The position numbers and the translations under genes are program-made. A stretch of 64,000 nt of DNA. Origin: CAJXMH01 sp040220135. Lineage in GTDB: Bacteria; Bacteroidota; Bacteroidia; Flavobacteriales_E; Vicingaceae. The stretch is taken from the NCBI GenBank assembly GCA_040220135.1, contig JAVJTT010000020.1, forward strand, positions 463,741 to 527,740, written 5' to 3'. Below the pieces are notes generated by a model that saw only the letters and a program-made list of their open reading frames with translations, did not search any database and had not been told where the DNA came from. Below are positions 42,463 through 51,723 of the stretch, one piece after another (the stretch's first letter is position 1; each line of letters opens with the position of its first letter).

Positions 42463-44105
42463 AAACAGAAATCGTTACCTATGGAAGAATTTCAACCGAT
42501 GAAAAGAAACAAAAACACTCTTTAGGAACTCAAAAGACCATTAGTGCCAGATATGCTGAACTGAATGAAATGGAAGTTGCACAGCACTTTCAAGACGACT
42601 TTACAGGATTCTCTTTTGAGCGCAAGGGATGGAAAGAGCTAGTGAAATACTGTAAAGCCCATAAAAGAACGGTTTCGCATGTTTTTGTAGTGGAGTGGAC
42701 AAGGTTTAGCCGTAATGTCTTTGAAGCCTTGAATGTTATCAATTCTTTTCAGGAAATGGGAATTGAAATCAATTCCATCGAACAAACAATTGATTATAAA
42801 GACCCGAATTATCCTTTATTACTTTCAATTCATATTTCAACAGGTCATGTTTATAGAAACAAGCTTTCACAAGATGTAAAGAAAAGTATTGTTACTGCTA
42901 GAAGAGGCGGTTATTGGCCTCATTCAGCCCCTTATGGCTATGATAACTTTCGCATCAATGGTAAAGGCTCTTTAAAGCCAAATGATAAAGCCCCATATAT
43001 ACTGCGAGCATTTGAGCTTTTAAAGAAAGGCTTTTACAACATTGAGGAAGTTCGACAGATTATCAAACGAGAATCTAAAGGCAGAATGAAGCTATCACAT
43101 AGCCAGTTTAATGTTATGGTTAAGAATTGTGTTTACGCTTCAAGAATTGAAGCTCTCTCTATTGATGAAAGTATAACGGAGTTTGTGGACGGAAAACATG
43201 AAGCCATTGTTCCGCCTACCTTGTTTTATGCTGTTCAACGAATTCTTTCACCTGAATCAAGAGTAGGTTTAGATATGAAGCAACATAACCCTGATTTTCC
43301 ATTGAGAGGGTTTTTAAAGTGTCCGAATGACGATAGGAACTTAACAGCTAGTAAGAGTAAAAGCCGTAACGGTAGCCGTTACGGTTATTACCATTGTTGT
43401 AAAGGGTGTAAGACTAGACACCGTTCAGATTTATTACACGATAAGCTTTACAAGCTCCTGAGAGCTTATACTATACCATCAGGCTATGAAACGGCAATTA
43501 AGAAAGTGTTTGGGGAAGTAGGTAAGCAATTTGAGGGCGACAAAGTTCAAGAAATGAAAAGCCTTCAAGAGGATAAAGCCAAGTTTAAAAAAATGAAAGC
43601 AATGGCGGAGGATAGATATTTCTCAGGAGAAATAGACTCCGAGGATTATAAAAATGCTTCAAAACGATACATTAAAGAGATTGAAGATTTAGACTATAAA
43701 CTAGAGTTACTAAAAGAGCTTGATTCGGGTTTTGATGAAAAGCTAGACTTTGCAGTTAACTTTTTATCAAACCTTCCGCAATACTTTGATAGAGCTACAA
43801 CGGAGCAAAAAAAGCAAATGCTTGGTTCGATACTTTTGGAAAAACTTGTTTTTGACGGAGAGAAGTATCGAACCCCTATTTTAAACCCTGCAATACATTT
43901 ACTTTGTAAGAACAACAAGGGTTTTAGAGGGAAGAAAAAAAGGACTGAAAGTCGAATTGACAATCAGTCCTATTCCGTACCCCCGACGGGAGTCGAACCT
44001 GCACGTCCAAACGGACACATGGCCCTCAACCATGCCTGTCTACCAATTTCAGCACGGGGGTATATTTTCAGCAAAAGTAAGATAAAACTAAAAATCCCCA
44101 CCTGA
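42459..44105 (+). CDS. Large serine recombinase (integrase)
   Basis: A 548-residue recombinase. The N-terminal resolvase domain has the catalytic Ser in TYGRISTDEK (about residue 11) and the conserved 'EWTRFSRNVFEA' block with Arg residues. The recombinase domain (about 150-260) is followed by a zinc ribbon (KCPNDDRNLT...CCKGCKTRH, about 285-325) and a coiled coil (about 350-400). The last 45 or so codons translate the antisense strand of the tRNA-Leu gene, so the true C-terminus in the circular element is probably different. It should integrate and excise region C. Confidence 0.9.
   Translation: MKTEIVTYGRISTDEKKQKHSLGTQKTISARYAELNEMEVAQHFQDDFTGFSFERKGWKELVKYCKAHKRTVSHVFVVEWTRFSRNVFEALNVINSFQEMGIEINSIEQTIDYKDPNYPLLLSIHISTGHVYRNKLSQDVKKSIVTARRGGYWPHSAPYGYDNFRINGKGSLKPNDKAPYILRAFELLKKGFYNIEEVRQIIKRESKGRMKLSHSQFNVMVKNCVYASRIEALSIDESITEFVDGKHEAIVPPTLFYAVQRILSPESRVGLDMKQHNPDFPLRGFLKCPNDDRNLTASKSKSRNGSRYGYYHCCKGCKTRHRSDLLHDKLYKLLRAYTIPSGYETAIKKVFGEVGKQFEGDKVQEMKSLQEDKAKFKKMKAMAEDRYFSGEIDSEDYKNASKRYIKEIEDLDYKLELLKELDSGFDEKLDFAVNFLSNLPQYFDRATTEQKKQMLGSILLEKLVFDGEKYRTPILNPAIHLLCKNNKGFRGKKKRTESRIDNQSYSVPPTGVEPARPNGHMALNHACLPISARGYIFSKSKIKLKIPT
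43978..44061 (-). tRNA. tRNA-Leu(GAG)
   Basis: A class II tRNA on the minus strand: acceptor ACCCCCG/CGGGGGT, D arm with AAATTGGTAGA, anticodon loop TTGAGGG (GAG), long variable arm TGTCCGTTTGGACG, T loop TTCGACT and discriminator A. CCA is not encoded. The T stem has an A-C mismatch (51/63). It overlaps the end of the recombinase reading frame on the other strand, so it carries the element's attachment site and is the boundary with the core chromosome. Confidence 0.9.
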
Positions 44106-44679
44106 AAGAGGTGAGGATTTCTGCTTTTGTGACTTGTATGCCTTTACTGTGTTTCGGCACACAGGCCGGGGGGTTACTTCGACTCCTTCGTTCTTCAGCA
44201 GGCTCAGCAGCACCTTTCGCTAAGTTTAATCCTGCACGACCTGCAGGCATGCTTCCCTGTCCGCCGAAATGAAATGAAGGAGGTCTTTGTCCTCCGAAAT
44301 GAAATGAAGGAGGATCACCCCTGTCAAACAGTATTATAAAACAAAAAAAGCCAGCCTTATTGGCTAGCTTTTTCGCTTTATGTGACTTGCATACCTTCAC
44401 TTTGTTTCGGCACACAGGCCAGGGGGTTACTTCGACTCCTTCGTACTTCGGCAAGCTCAGTACCAGTCGCTCAGCATAAACGTTCTCACCCACTAGCAAG
44501 GTATACGAACCAAAAAATCCCACCTGAAAGAGGTGAGATTTTCTGCTTTTGTGACTTGCCAGGGGTTCACTTCGACTACTTTTCTTTCAGAAAAGAGCTC
44601 AGCATAAACGTTCTCACCCACTAGCAAGGTATACAAACCAAAAAATCCCACCTGAAAGAGGTGAGATTTTCTGCTTTTG
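44090..44679. repeat. Degenerate repeats with copies of the tRNA-Lys 3' end
   Basis: A 590-bp gene-free stretch made of repeats. Three copies of a hairpin (ATCCCACCTGAAAGAGGTGAGAT type, at about 44093, 44516 and 44642) are each followed by CTGCTTTTGTGACTTG, the 3' flank and end of tRNA-Lys. The stretch 44462-44568 is almost the same as 44598-44697, and TTCGACT.CTT blocks recur. Another hairpin (about 44345-44372) is a terminator. Open frames here are accidental. Confidence 0.75.
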
Positions 44680-44752
44680 TGACTTGCCAGGGGTTCGAAC
44701 CCTGGACCCCATCCTTAAAAGGGATGTGCTCTACCAGCTGAGCTAGCAAGTC
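44680..44752 (-). tRNA. tRNA-Lys(TTT)
   Basis: A complete 73-base tRNA on the minus strand: acceptor GACTTGC/GCAAGTC, D arm with GCTCAGCTGGTAGAGC, anticodon loop CTTTTAA (TTT), T arm CAGGG-TTCGAAC-CCCTG and discriminator A. CCA is not encoded. The terminator hairpin follows at about 44642-44665. Confidence 0.95.
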
Positions 44753-44873
44753 TGATATGAACCACCGATTTTTTTCGGACTGCAAAGATATAATCCTTGC
44801 TAAAAACCACAAAGAACCGTTATACTTTTTTTAGAAATTTTTTTATTTTCTCTTAGAGCCTAATAAAAACGGG

Positions 44874-46064
44874 CTATTGAATGATTTTAGCTCGCTCAAA
44901 TTTGGCTTCGCGATCAAATAAATAGCGGTAAGTAGCCAAGGTTCTGAGCCGGGATGCGCCTAAATTTTCAATTACATGGATCATTTTTGGATTAAAATCG
45001 CCAATCCAAGTGATTACCACATCTTCATAAGATCCCTTTGTAGAAACAATTCTTTTGCACTCCTCAAAAATAGCTCCTTCTAGTCCTTTACCTTGAAAAT
45101 CAGGGTCAATGCCAAAAGCCAATCCAAAGAAAGTAGTGCATGTTCCTTTCCATTTATGGTAAAGGAATTTCAATTTACCCCACCAATTTAAATTGCCATT
45201 AACATGTTTAAAGATTTGGTTGATCTCTGGCAGGGCAATAAAGAAGCCAACCGGGCGCCCATCGTAATAGGCAAAGTAGATTAAGTCTTCATCAAGTATG
45301 GGCTTTATGGTTTTCATAATGGCCATGGCCTGACGTTTTTCCATTCCGGCAAAGCCTTCGTGTTTGGTCCATGCACGATTGTATATGGTTCGAAAATCTT
45401 CGGCGTATTTCTCTAGCTTCTTTTTGCTAATGGTCTCAAAGGTAAACTTTGGGTCTTTTCTTATTCGGGCAGACTTTTCCTTTAGCAAGGGAATAAGCTC
45501 GTCTTCCGTTTTGCGGTAATAGATGAATTGCTCGTAGTATACTTCAAAGCCGTAATTCTCAAAAAAGGGAACGTAATAAGCCGGATTGTAATTTTGATTG
45601 TAGTAAGGTGGGTATTCAAAGTTTTCGATGATCAAGCCCCAATATTTGTCTTTTTCGCCAAAATTAATTGGCCCATCCATGGCCTCCATGCCTTTTTCTT
45701 CAATCCATTGTTTTCCGGTGTCAAAGAGTTTAAAGGCAGCTTCTTGGTCGTCAATGCATTCAAAAAAACCAATCCCTCCGGTATTCATTTTTTGCTTTTT
45801 ATTGCCTTTGTGGTTAATAAAGGCCGCGATTCTACCAATGGTTTTTCCTTCTTTTTCTAGAATCCATCGGATTACTTCCCCATGTCTGAAAAATTTATTT
45901 TTCTTGGGATCAAAAACTGCTTCGATGTCTTGCTTTAGGTGTGGCACCCAATGCGGGTCATTTTTGTAAATAGAAAATGGCAGTTTATGGAATTCTGCTT
46001 CAGTTTTTGCGTCGGTAACTTCCCGGATAAGCATGCTTCTGTTAATTTTGGATACCAAAGGCAA
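44874..46064 (-). CDS. GNAT-fold hypothetical protein
   Basis: A 396-residue protein of a family annotated as GNAT-like (similar to YghO). The C-terminal half has the acetyl-CoA-binding look: 'FGIDPDFQGKGLEGAIFEECKRI', with the Gly-x-Gly-x-Gly/Ala-type loop, and 'MIHVIENLGAS' after it. The N-terminal half is a second GNAT-like lobe with aromatic-rich strands. The substrate is unknown. The start could be the Met at about 46034. It is divergent from the SDR gene. Confidence 0.7.
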   Translation of the reverse strand: MPLVSKINRSMLIREVTDAKTEAEFHKLPFSIYKNDPHWVPHLKQDIEAVFDPKKNKFFRHGEVIRWILEKEGKTIGRIAAFINHKGNKKQKMNTGGIGFFECIDDQEAAFKLFDTGKQWIEEKGMEAMDGPINFGEKDKYWGLIIENFEYPPYYNQNYNPAYYVPFFENYGFEVYYEQFIYYRKTEDELIPLLKEKSARIRKDPKFTFETISKKKLEKYAEDFRTIYNRAWTKHEGFAGMEKRQAMAIMKTIKPILDEDLIYFAYYDGRPVGFFIALPEINQIFKHVNGNLNWWGKLKFLYHKWKGTCTTFFGLAFGIDPDFQGKGLEGAIFEECKRIVSTKGSYEDVVITWIGDFNPKMIHVIENLGASRLRTLATYRYLFDREAKFERAKIIQ

Positions 46065-46098
46065 ATCTAAGCAAACCCCAAGTCTAAATTTTTAGTCC

Positions 46099-46911
46099 AT
46101 GTCAATGAAGAATAAAGTTGTACTCATTACCGGGGCCTCTTCCGGAATTGGAAAGGCTACAGCTCTGCGTTTTGCCAAGGCCGGAGCGAAGTTGGTCATT
46201 GTAGCAAGAAGCGTTGAAAAATTGGATCAGGTAGCCCAAGAGATAGAAGCGTTAGGTTCAAAAGCCTTGGCTGTAAAAGCGGATGTTTCAGTTGAAGCAG
46301 ATTGCAAAAACATGGTAGAAAAGGCCATAGCCAATTTTGGCCATTTGGATGTTTTGGTTTGTAACGCCGGTATTTCTATGCGAGCTGTTTTTGAAAATGT
46401 TGATCTACAAGTCATCAAAAATGTTATGGATATAAACTTTTGGGGCACTGTTTATTCAACTAAGCATGCTTTGCCTTATCTCTTAAAAAGCCAAGGGTCT
46501 GTCGTTGGGGTTTCCTCTATTGCCGGTTATTTGGGCCTTCCGGCAAGAACTGGCTATTCCGCTTCAAAGTTTGCCATGCATGGTTTTTTAGAGTCGCTAC
46601 GAAATGAAAACTTGGGCAATAACTTACATGTGTTGATTGCATGTCCGGGTTTTACCGCTTCGGAAATTCGTAAAAAGGCTTTAACGGCTGATGGAAGTTC
46701 GCAAGCAGAGTCACCTCGCGAAGAAGGAAAAATGATGACGGCAGAGGAGGTTGGAAACCACATTTATAAAGCTGTGGTGAAACGAAAGCAAAAATTGGTG
46801 TTAACCGGCGAAGGAAAAATGGCGGTTTTTCTCTCCAAGTTTTTTCCCAAGATCATTCAAAAAGCGGTTTACAATAAAATGAAAAAAGAACCGGACTCTC
46901 CCTTAAATTAG
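46099..46911 (+). CDS. Short-chain dehydrogenase/reductase
   Basis: A 270-residue SDR-family oxidoreductase: TGASSGIG at 11-18, NAG at about 92-95, the catalytic Ser in VSSIAG and the YSASK catalytic Tyr/Lys. NAD(P)H is the expected cofactor; the substrate cannot be read from sequence. The C-terminus extends past the catalytic core with a basic tail. It overlaps nothing and is 3 bases upstream of shikimate kinase, so the two probably share an operon. The start could be the second Met. Confidence 0.88.
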   Translation: MSMKNKVVLITGASSGIGKATALRFAKAGAKLVIVARSVEKLDQVAQEIEALGSKALAVKADVSVEADCKNMVEKAIANFGHLDVLVCNAGISMRAVFENVDLQVIKNVMDINFWGTVYSTKHALPYLLKSQGSVVGVSSIAGYLGLPARTGYSASKFAMHGFLESLRNENLGNNLHVLIACPGFTASEIRKKALTADGSSQAESPREEGKMMTAEEVGNHIYKAVVKRKQKLVLTGEGKMAVFLSKFFPKIIQKAVYNKMKKEPDSPLN

Positions 46912-46914
46912 GCC

Positions 46915-47415
46915 ATGACTTATCCAATCTACTTGATGGGCTTTATGGCTTCCGGCAAAACCTCTTTGGGTAAAAAACTAGCCCGAAGACTCGAGGTTCA
47001 ATGCATCGACTTAGACGATTACATTGAAAAGAAATCTGGTCAGTCTATTTCTACTTTGTTTGAGAAAAGGGGAGAGGCCTCTTTCCGCAAACTAGAAGCA
47101 GAGGCGCTAAAAGAAGTAAGCACAAGTAAAGCGGTAATTTCTTTAGGCGGAGGAACAGTTTGTCAGGAAGGAAACCTTGAACTGATCAAGGCTAGTGGGA
47201 CTTCTTTTTATTTAAAAGTAAGTGCAGAAGTATTGATCGGAAGATTGAAAAGTCAAAAATCTTCACGTCCTTTAGTGGCTGAATTAGAGTCAAATGAGTT
47301 GAGTGAATTTGTTCGAACTAAGCTAGCTGAGAGGGAAGCATTTTATGCTAAAGCCGATTTTATTATTGAGAAAGACAAAGCAGTTCCCAATGATCTACTG
47401 CCTTACCTAACTTAG
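46915..47415 (+). CDS. aroK: Shikimate kinase
   Basis: A 166-residue shikimate kinase, which phosphorylates shikimate in the aromatic amino acid pathway. Walker A is GFMASGKTS (8-16), the shikimate-binding Asp is in DLDDYIE, GGGT carries the second substrate loop and SRPL gives the adenine-side Arg. Its length is typical for the family. It starts 3 bases after the SDR gene and overlaps the convergent phosphoribosyltransferase gene by 9 bases. Confidence 0.93.
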   Translation: MTYPIYLMGFMASGKTSLGKKLARRLEVQCIDLDDYIEKKSGQSISTLFEKRGEASFRKLEAEALKEVSTSKAVISLGGGTVCQEGNLELIKASGTSFYLKVSAEVLIGRLKSQKSSRPLVAELESNELSEFVRTKLAEREAFYAKADFIIEKDKAVPNDLLPYLT

Positions 47416-47916
47416 GTAAGCGGCATAAGCTTTTGGATTGTCTAAGTCTACTTCGATGTGTTCCTTCAAAGTAGTGGCTAAAGAAATACCCACGTAATTG
47501 GCATTTACCGGAAAACGTTTGTGACTGCGATTGGCCAAGACTGCTACCGAAAGTCTTTTAATCGGTGCTTTGAGGAATACCTGCATGCCGTAAATTAAAG
47601 TCCGTCCTGAGTTTAAAACATCATCTACTAGGATGATGGATTTGTTCTTAATCTCCTTTTCAGTGATCTTTAATTCTGCTTTGCCTTCAATGGGGTTTTT
47701 CTTGTCAATTTGGAGTTCGATCAACTGCACTTTGATGGCAGAGATTTCTTCTATCTTATTAGCCAATACTTCTGCGAAAACAAAACCATTCTTAGCAATG
47801 CCGGCCAAAATAATTTCTTTTTGATCGTAATGGTCTTCATAGATCTGATAGGCAATACGGTTAACCTTTTGAATAATCTTTTTGTGATCTAAGATTTGAG
47901 TTTTGCTATCCGGCAT
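47407..47916 (-). CDS. Phosphoribosyltransferase
   Basis: A 169-residue type I phosphoribosyltransferase. The PRPP loop is IILVDDVLNSGRTL (about 95-108). An N-terminal helix-strand unit (EIILAGIAKNGFVFAEVLA) and the lack of a ring-nucleotide hood point to the small family close to PyrR and hypoxanthine transferases. The exact base is uncertain. Convergent with aroK. Confidence 0.8.
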   Translation of the reverse strand: MPDSKTQILDHKKIIQKVNRIAYQIYEDHYDQKEIILAGIAKNGFVFAEVLANKIEEISAIKVQLIELQIDKKNPIEGKAELKITEKEIKNKSIILVDDVLNSGRTLIYGMQVFLKAPIKRLSVAVLANRSHKRFPVNANYVGISLATTLKEHIEVDLDNPKAYAAYLS

Positions 47917-47947
47917 GATTTATTTTTTTCAAAGGTAATAAACTGCC

Positions 47948-48526
47948 TTACTTTTTGCTTGCCAAAAGAAAAAGCTCACGACCGGCTCGAGGTGGTATAG
48001 AATTATGAGCCTCTTCAAATACTTGGTAATTAAAATAAGGATCAAAATATTGATGGTATTCTTCTTTAGCGCCTCCGAAAGGTGGATGATCTTCATTCAA
48101 AGGAACTGACCAAAGCAAGCCCATCAATTTCCCTTTAGGCTTTAAAAGTTCAGCTGTTTTCTTTGCATATTCAGCCCTGTGTTTTTGGTTTATCGCACAG
48201 AAAAAAGTTTGCTCTACTATTAAGTTGTATTCACCTTCATGCTTAAAAAAGTTGTCTTCTATCAATTGTGCTTTGGGAAAGTCAGGATGCTTTTCCGCAA
48301 AAGCTTGCAGTGGAGAAGGGGCGAGGTCTAATAAAAAGACATTCTTAAAGCCTTTTTCATGCAAATAAGAAGCTTCGTAAGCATTACCGCAACCGGGAAT
48401 TAAGATTTTGATTGATTTGTCATTGAGTTGATCAAAGTATTCTTTCAAAGGAGTACTTACGCCTCCCAAATCCCAGCCGGTTTCATTTTCGCGATAGCGC
48501 TTTTCCCAATCTGTTACAGGCTTCAT
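47948..48526 (-). CDS. SAM-dependent methyltransferase (TPMT family)
   Basis: A 192-residue class I methyltransferase with the thiopurine S-methyltransferase layout: 'WEKRYRENETGWDLG' at the N-terminus, a cofactor loop 'ILIPGCGNAYEASYLHEKG', then 'VFLLDLAPSPLQAF'. The substrate is probably a thiol, halide or other small nucleophile. The gene starts immediately after the RlmD-like gene stops, so both are in one operon. Confidence 0.82.
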   Translation of the reverse strand: MKPVTDWEKRYRENETGWDLGGVSTPLKEYFDQLNDKSIKILIPGCGNAYEASYLHEKGFKNVFLLDLAPSPLQAFAEKHPDFPKAQLIEDNFFKHEGEYNLIVEQTFFCAINQKHRAEYAKKTAELLKPKGKLMGLLWSVPLNEDHPPFGGAKEEYHQYFDPYFNYQVFEEAHNSIPPRAGRELFLLASKK

Positions 48527-49972
48527 TTACTTCAGTTTTAGTAAAACCACATTCTCAACATGATGTGTTTGCGGAAACATATCTACTGGCTGTACTTTTT
48601 CTACAGAGTACTTCTCATCTAGTAGCTGCAGATCTCTAGCCTGAGTAGCCGGATTACAACTTACATATACTATTCTCTCTGCTTCTAGCTTTAGCAATTG
48701 ATCTACTACATCTTGGTGCATTCCTGCTCTTGGTGGGTCGGTGATTACTACATCAGCTTTGCCATGGGTAGCAATGAAGTCTTCCGTGAAAACATCTTTC
48801 ATGTCACCGGCAAAAAAGCTGCAATTTTTGATCTCATTCATTTCAGAATTGAACTTGGCATCTTCTATGGCTTCGGGAACATATTCAACACCCACGACTT
48901 TTTTAGCTTGAGAAGCTACAAAGTTGGCAATGGTGCCTGTTCCAGTGTATAAGTCGTAAACCGTTTCATCTTTTTGGAGGTTGGCCATTTCTCCCGCCAC
49001 CTGATAAAGACGGTGTGCTTGCGCTGAATTGGTTTGGTAAAAGGATTTCGGTCCGATCTTGAATTTCAATTTCTTTTTACTACCAAATTCGGGCATGCTT
49101 TCTAAGATGTACTCCCTTCCGTGGAAACATAGAATGTCTTGATCGGCTATGGTATCATTCTTTTTCTCATTGATCACATACATGATGGAAGTGATAGCAG
49201 GGAAATTCTTTTGAAAGGCTTTTAAAAGCGCTATTCGCACTTGTTCATCTTCTTTAAAAAAGCTAAAGATCACCATGATCTCTCCGGTGGAAGAAGTACG
49301 TATGATCAAATTGCGAAGAAAACCATGTTGATCTCTCAAGTCGAAAAAGGCTAGATTATTTTCTAAAGCATAATCTTTCACCCAGTTTCGAATAGTGTTT
49401 GATGGGTCGGCTTGCAGCCAACACTTTTTAATATCTAAAACCTTGTCGAATCTACCGGGAACGTGAAAGCCTAGCGCATTTCTGCTTTCAAACTCCTTTT
49501 CAGAATCTATTTGTTCTTTGGTTAACCATTCCTTGTTCGAAAAGGTGAACTCTAATTTATTGCGGTAAAAAGTAGTTTTTTGAGAAGGAAGAATAGCATT
49601 TATCTCCGGTAATTCAACTTTGGCAATTCGCTCTAAGGCATCAACCACGGTGCGCTGTTTATTTCTTAACTGATCGTCATAGCTGATAAATTGCCATTTA
49701 CAACCACCACATACTCCAAAATGCTCGCAAAAAGGTTCAACCCTAACATCAGAGTATTTGTGCACTTTAGTCACCATGCCCTCCATGTATCTTCTGCGCT
49801 TTTTGGTGACTTGCACATCTACCACATCACCGGGAACGGTTTGCGGAATGAACAGAATTTGGTCATTTACTTTAGCAATCGACTTGCCTTCAGCAGCCAT
49901 TTCAAGTACTTCTACTTCTTCGTAAAACGGTTTTTTTCTTCGCTTTCTACCCATGTCGCAAAGGTAAATCAA
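48527..49972 (-). CDS. rlmD: 23S rRNA (uracil-5)-methyltransferase, RlmD/RumA family
   Basis: A 481-residue RNA methyltransferase. It has a TRAM-like N-terminal part (IAKVNDQILFIPQTVPGDVVDV), a 4Fe-4S cluster motif (CEHFGVCGGC), the SAM loop 'VYDLYTGTGTIANFVA', the DPPRAG motif and the catalytic Cys in VSCNPATQ. This is the RumA/RlmD/RlmC layout; the exact uracil (U1939 by name) is by analogy. The start could be the second Met (49954), since the first gives an MIYLCD tail. Confidence 0.9.
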   Translation of the reverse strand: MIYLCDMGRKRRKKPFYEEVEVLEMAAEGKSIAKVNDQILFIPQTVPGDVVDVQVTKKRRRYMEGMVTKVHKYSDVRVEPFCEHFGVCGGCKWQFISYDDQLRNKQRTVVDALERIAKVELPEINAILPSQKTTFYRNKLEFTFSNKEWLTKEQIDSEKEFESRNALGFHVPGRFDKVLDIKKCWLQADPSNTIRNWVKDYALENNLAFFDLRDQHGFLRNLIIRTSSTGEIMVIFSFFKEDEQVRIALLKAFQKNFPAITSIMYVINEKKNDTIADQDILCFHGREYILESMPEFGSKKKLKFKIGPKSFYQTNSAQAHRLYQVAGEMANLQKDETVYDLYTGTGTIANFVASQAKKVVGVEYVPEAIEDAKFNSEMNEIKNCSFFAGDMKDVFTEDFIATHGKADVVITDPPRAGMHQDVVDQLLKLEAERIVYVSCNPATQARDLQLLDEKYSVEKVQPVDMFPQTHHVENVVLLKLK

Positions 49973-50042
49973 TCAGAACGACTTCTCTCCATTTTCTCCA
50001 AAAGGAATTCATCTAGCATTATGCAATGCAGCCTGAATTAAA

Positions 50043-50050
50043 TACCTTTG
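50043..50050 (+). promoter_or_regulatory. Bacteroidota-type -7 promoter box
   Basis: TACCTTTG matches TAnnTTTG and lies about 30 bases before the rocD start codon. A clear TTG-type -33 box is not seen. It is probably the rocD promoter. Confidence 0.5.
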
Positions 50051-50079
50051 AAATCCTGTAAAATACAAACTAGAAAAGC

Positions 50080-51354
50080 ATGATTGACGAAAAGATTTCG
50101 AGCCAAGAGGCCATGGATTTAGAAGATAAATATGGAGCGCATAACTACCACCCTTTACCCGTAGTATTAAGCAGAGGAGAAGGAGTTTTTATGTGGGATG
50201 CCGAAGGCAAGAAGTACTATGATTTTTTATCTGCTTATTCAGCGATTAATCAAGGTCACTGTCATCCAAAGATTGTAGGGGCCATGAAAGAGCAAGCGGA
50301 AACCTTGACTTTAACCTCTCGAGCCTTTTACAATGATGTGTTAGGAAAGTTTGAAAAGTTTGCCACTGACTTTTTTGATTACGATAAGATTCTGCCCATG
50401 AATTCAGGAGCAGAAGCAGTAGAAACTGGGATTAAGCTTTGCAGAAAATGGGCTTATGAGAAGAGAGGAATTCCTGAAAATCAAGCCAAGATTATTGTAT
50501 GTGATGGTAATTTCCACGGAAGAACTACCACAATTATTTCCTTTTCAAATGATGATAATGCCAGAGATGATTACGGGCCTTATACTCCGGGCTTTATCAG
50601 AATTCCTTACAACGACACCGAAGCTTTAGAAAAAGCCTTACAAGAAGAGAACGTAGCTGGACTTTTAGTTGAGCCCATTCAAGGAGAAGCAGGCGTGTTT
50701 GTACCGGATGATGATTACATTGAGAAGGCAGCCAAAATGTGTCAGGCCAAAGATGTTCTTTTCATTGCTGATGAAGTACAAACCGGAATTGCAAGAACCG
50801 GAAAGTTATTGGCAGTATGTAAAGGCTGTGATTGTCCAACTCCAAAGTGTGAAAGCAGAGCCGGATTTAAGCCAGATATCCTCGTTTTAGGTAAGGCTCT
50901 TTCTGGCGGTGCCTATCCGGTAAGTGCTGTTTTGGCTAATGACGACATTATGATGGTGATTAAGCCTGGTCAACATGGTTCTACTTTTGGCGGTAACCCG
51001 ATTGCTGCTAGAGTGGGAATGGCGGCTTTAGAAGTGGTTGAAGAAGAGAAACTCGCAGAACGCGCCCAGCGCTTAGGAAACATTTTCAGATCTGAGATTC
51101 AAAAACTAGTAGAGGAATCTGATTTGGTTAACAAAGTGAGAGGTAGAGGTTTACTCAACGCTATTTTGATCAATGACACGGAAGATTCATCTACCGCATG
51201 GGATATTTGTGTGGCTTTGAAAGATAATGGTTTATTAGCTAAACCTACTCATGGTAACATTATTCGTTTTGCGCCACCATTGGTAATGACAGAAGAAGAA
51301 CTGATTGATTGTGTGCGGATTATCAAAGAGACGATATTGGATTTTAGGAAGTAA
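50080..51354 (+). CDS. rocD: Ornithine aminotransferase
   Basis: A 424-residue PLP-dependent class III aminotransferase. '[13 protein letters not shown]' binds the phosphate, '[15 protein letters not shown]' carries the conserved Asp for the PLP ring, and '[12 protein letters not shown]' carries the PLP-binding Lys. It matches ornithine--oxo-acid transaminase, which makes glutamate semialdehyde from ornithine. The length is typical. A terminator follows at 51382. Confidence 0.9.
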   Translation: MIDEKISSQEAMDLEDKYGAHNYHPLPVVLSRGEGVFMWDAEGKKYYDFLSAYSAINQGHCHPKIVGAMKEQAETLTLTSRAFYNDVLGKFEKFATDFFDYDKILPMNSGAEAVETGIKLCRKWAYEKRGIPENQAKIIVCDGNFHGRTTTIISFSNDDNARDDYGPYTPGFIRIPYNDTEALEKALQEENVAGLLVEPIQGEAGVFVPDDDYIEKAAKMCQAKDVLFIADEVQTGIARTGKLLAVCKGCDCPTPKCESRAGFKPDILVLGKALSGGAYPVSAVLANDDIMMVIKPGQHGSTFGGNPIAARVGMAALEVVEEEKLAERAQRLGNIFRSEIQKLVEESDLVNKVRGRGLLNAILINDTEDSSTAWDICVALKDNGLLAKPTHGNIIRFAPPLVMTEEELIDCVRIIKETILDFRK

Positions 51355-51381
51355 GTTAAAGTGACATATCAATTTTTGTGA

Positions 51382-51420
51382 GAAAGGCGAAATCATTACA
51401 GATTTCGCCTTTCTATTTTT
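51382..51420 (+). terminator. Rho-independent terminator of rocD
   Basis: Perfect 13-bp arms GAAAGGCGAAATC/GATTTCGCCTTTC with a 6-base loop, followed by a T run. Confidence 0.9.
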
Positions 51421-51447
51421 CTGTTTTACCTTTAAGAAAAAAAAGCA

Positions 51448-51675
51448 ATGATTTTATTAGACTTTTTAGGAATTGGCCTAGCCATGACACTCTTACTTAT
51501 AGCGGGAGCCATTTTTGTTTTGCTGCTACCCCTGCTTGCCTTAATCGATATTTTAATCTCCGATTTTAAAGGCTCGGATAAATTGATTTGGGTTTTAGTG
51601 GTTATATTTCTTTCTACTATAGGGGCAGTTTTATACCTATTAATTGGTCGAGAACAGAAAATAAAAAAGCCGTAA
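51448..51675 (+). CDS. Small membrane protein, PLDc_N-type
   Basis: A 75-residue protein with two transmembrane helices (about 8-32 and 48-66). The second ends VLYLLIGREQK, typical of the PLDc_N domain that precedes phospholipase D-like enzymes; here the domain stands alone. A start at ATG 51448 is supported by AAAAAAGC upstream only weakly. Function unknown. Confidence 0.7.
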   Translation: MILLDFLGIGLAMTLLLIAGAIFVLLLPLLALIDILISDFKGSDKLIWVLVVIFLSTIGAVLYLLIGREQKIKKP

Positions 51676-51700
51676 AGAATATCTCTCTACGGCTTTTAAA
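51665..51700. terminator. Bidirectional terminator between the small gene and gap
   Basis: AAAAGCCGTA/TACGGCTTTT arms enclose a 13-base loop. It serves the gene at 51448 and, from the other side, the minus-strand gap gene. Confidence 0.85.
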
Positions 51701-51723
51701 TATAATTCTATCTATGTTCTCTA

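Noticed and set aside
44090..44700. Repeats that might be a CRISPR array
   Set aside because: Unit lengths and spacing are irregular, the units hold terminator and tRNA pieces, and no cas genes are present.
44068..44812. Open frames of 63 to 151 residues in the tRNA and repeat zone
   Set aside because: They run through tRNA-Leu, tRNA-Lys and the repeats, and the same peptides recur in different frames; nothing looks like a protein family.
45528..45969. Two frames opposite the GNAT-fold gene
   Set aside because: They are shadows of the larger gene, with no ribosome site and unlikely composition.
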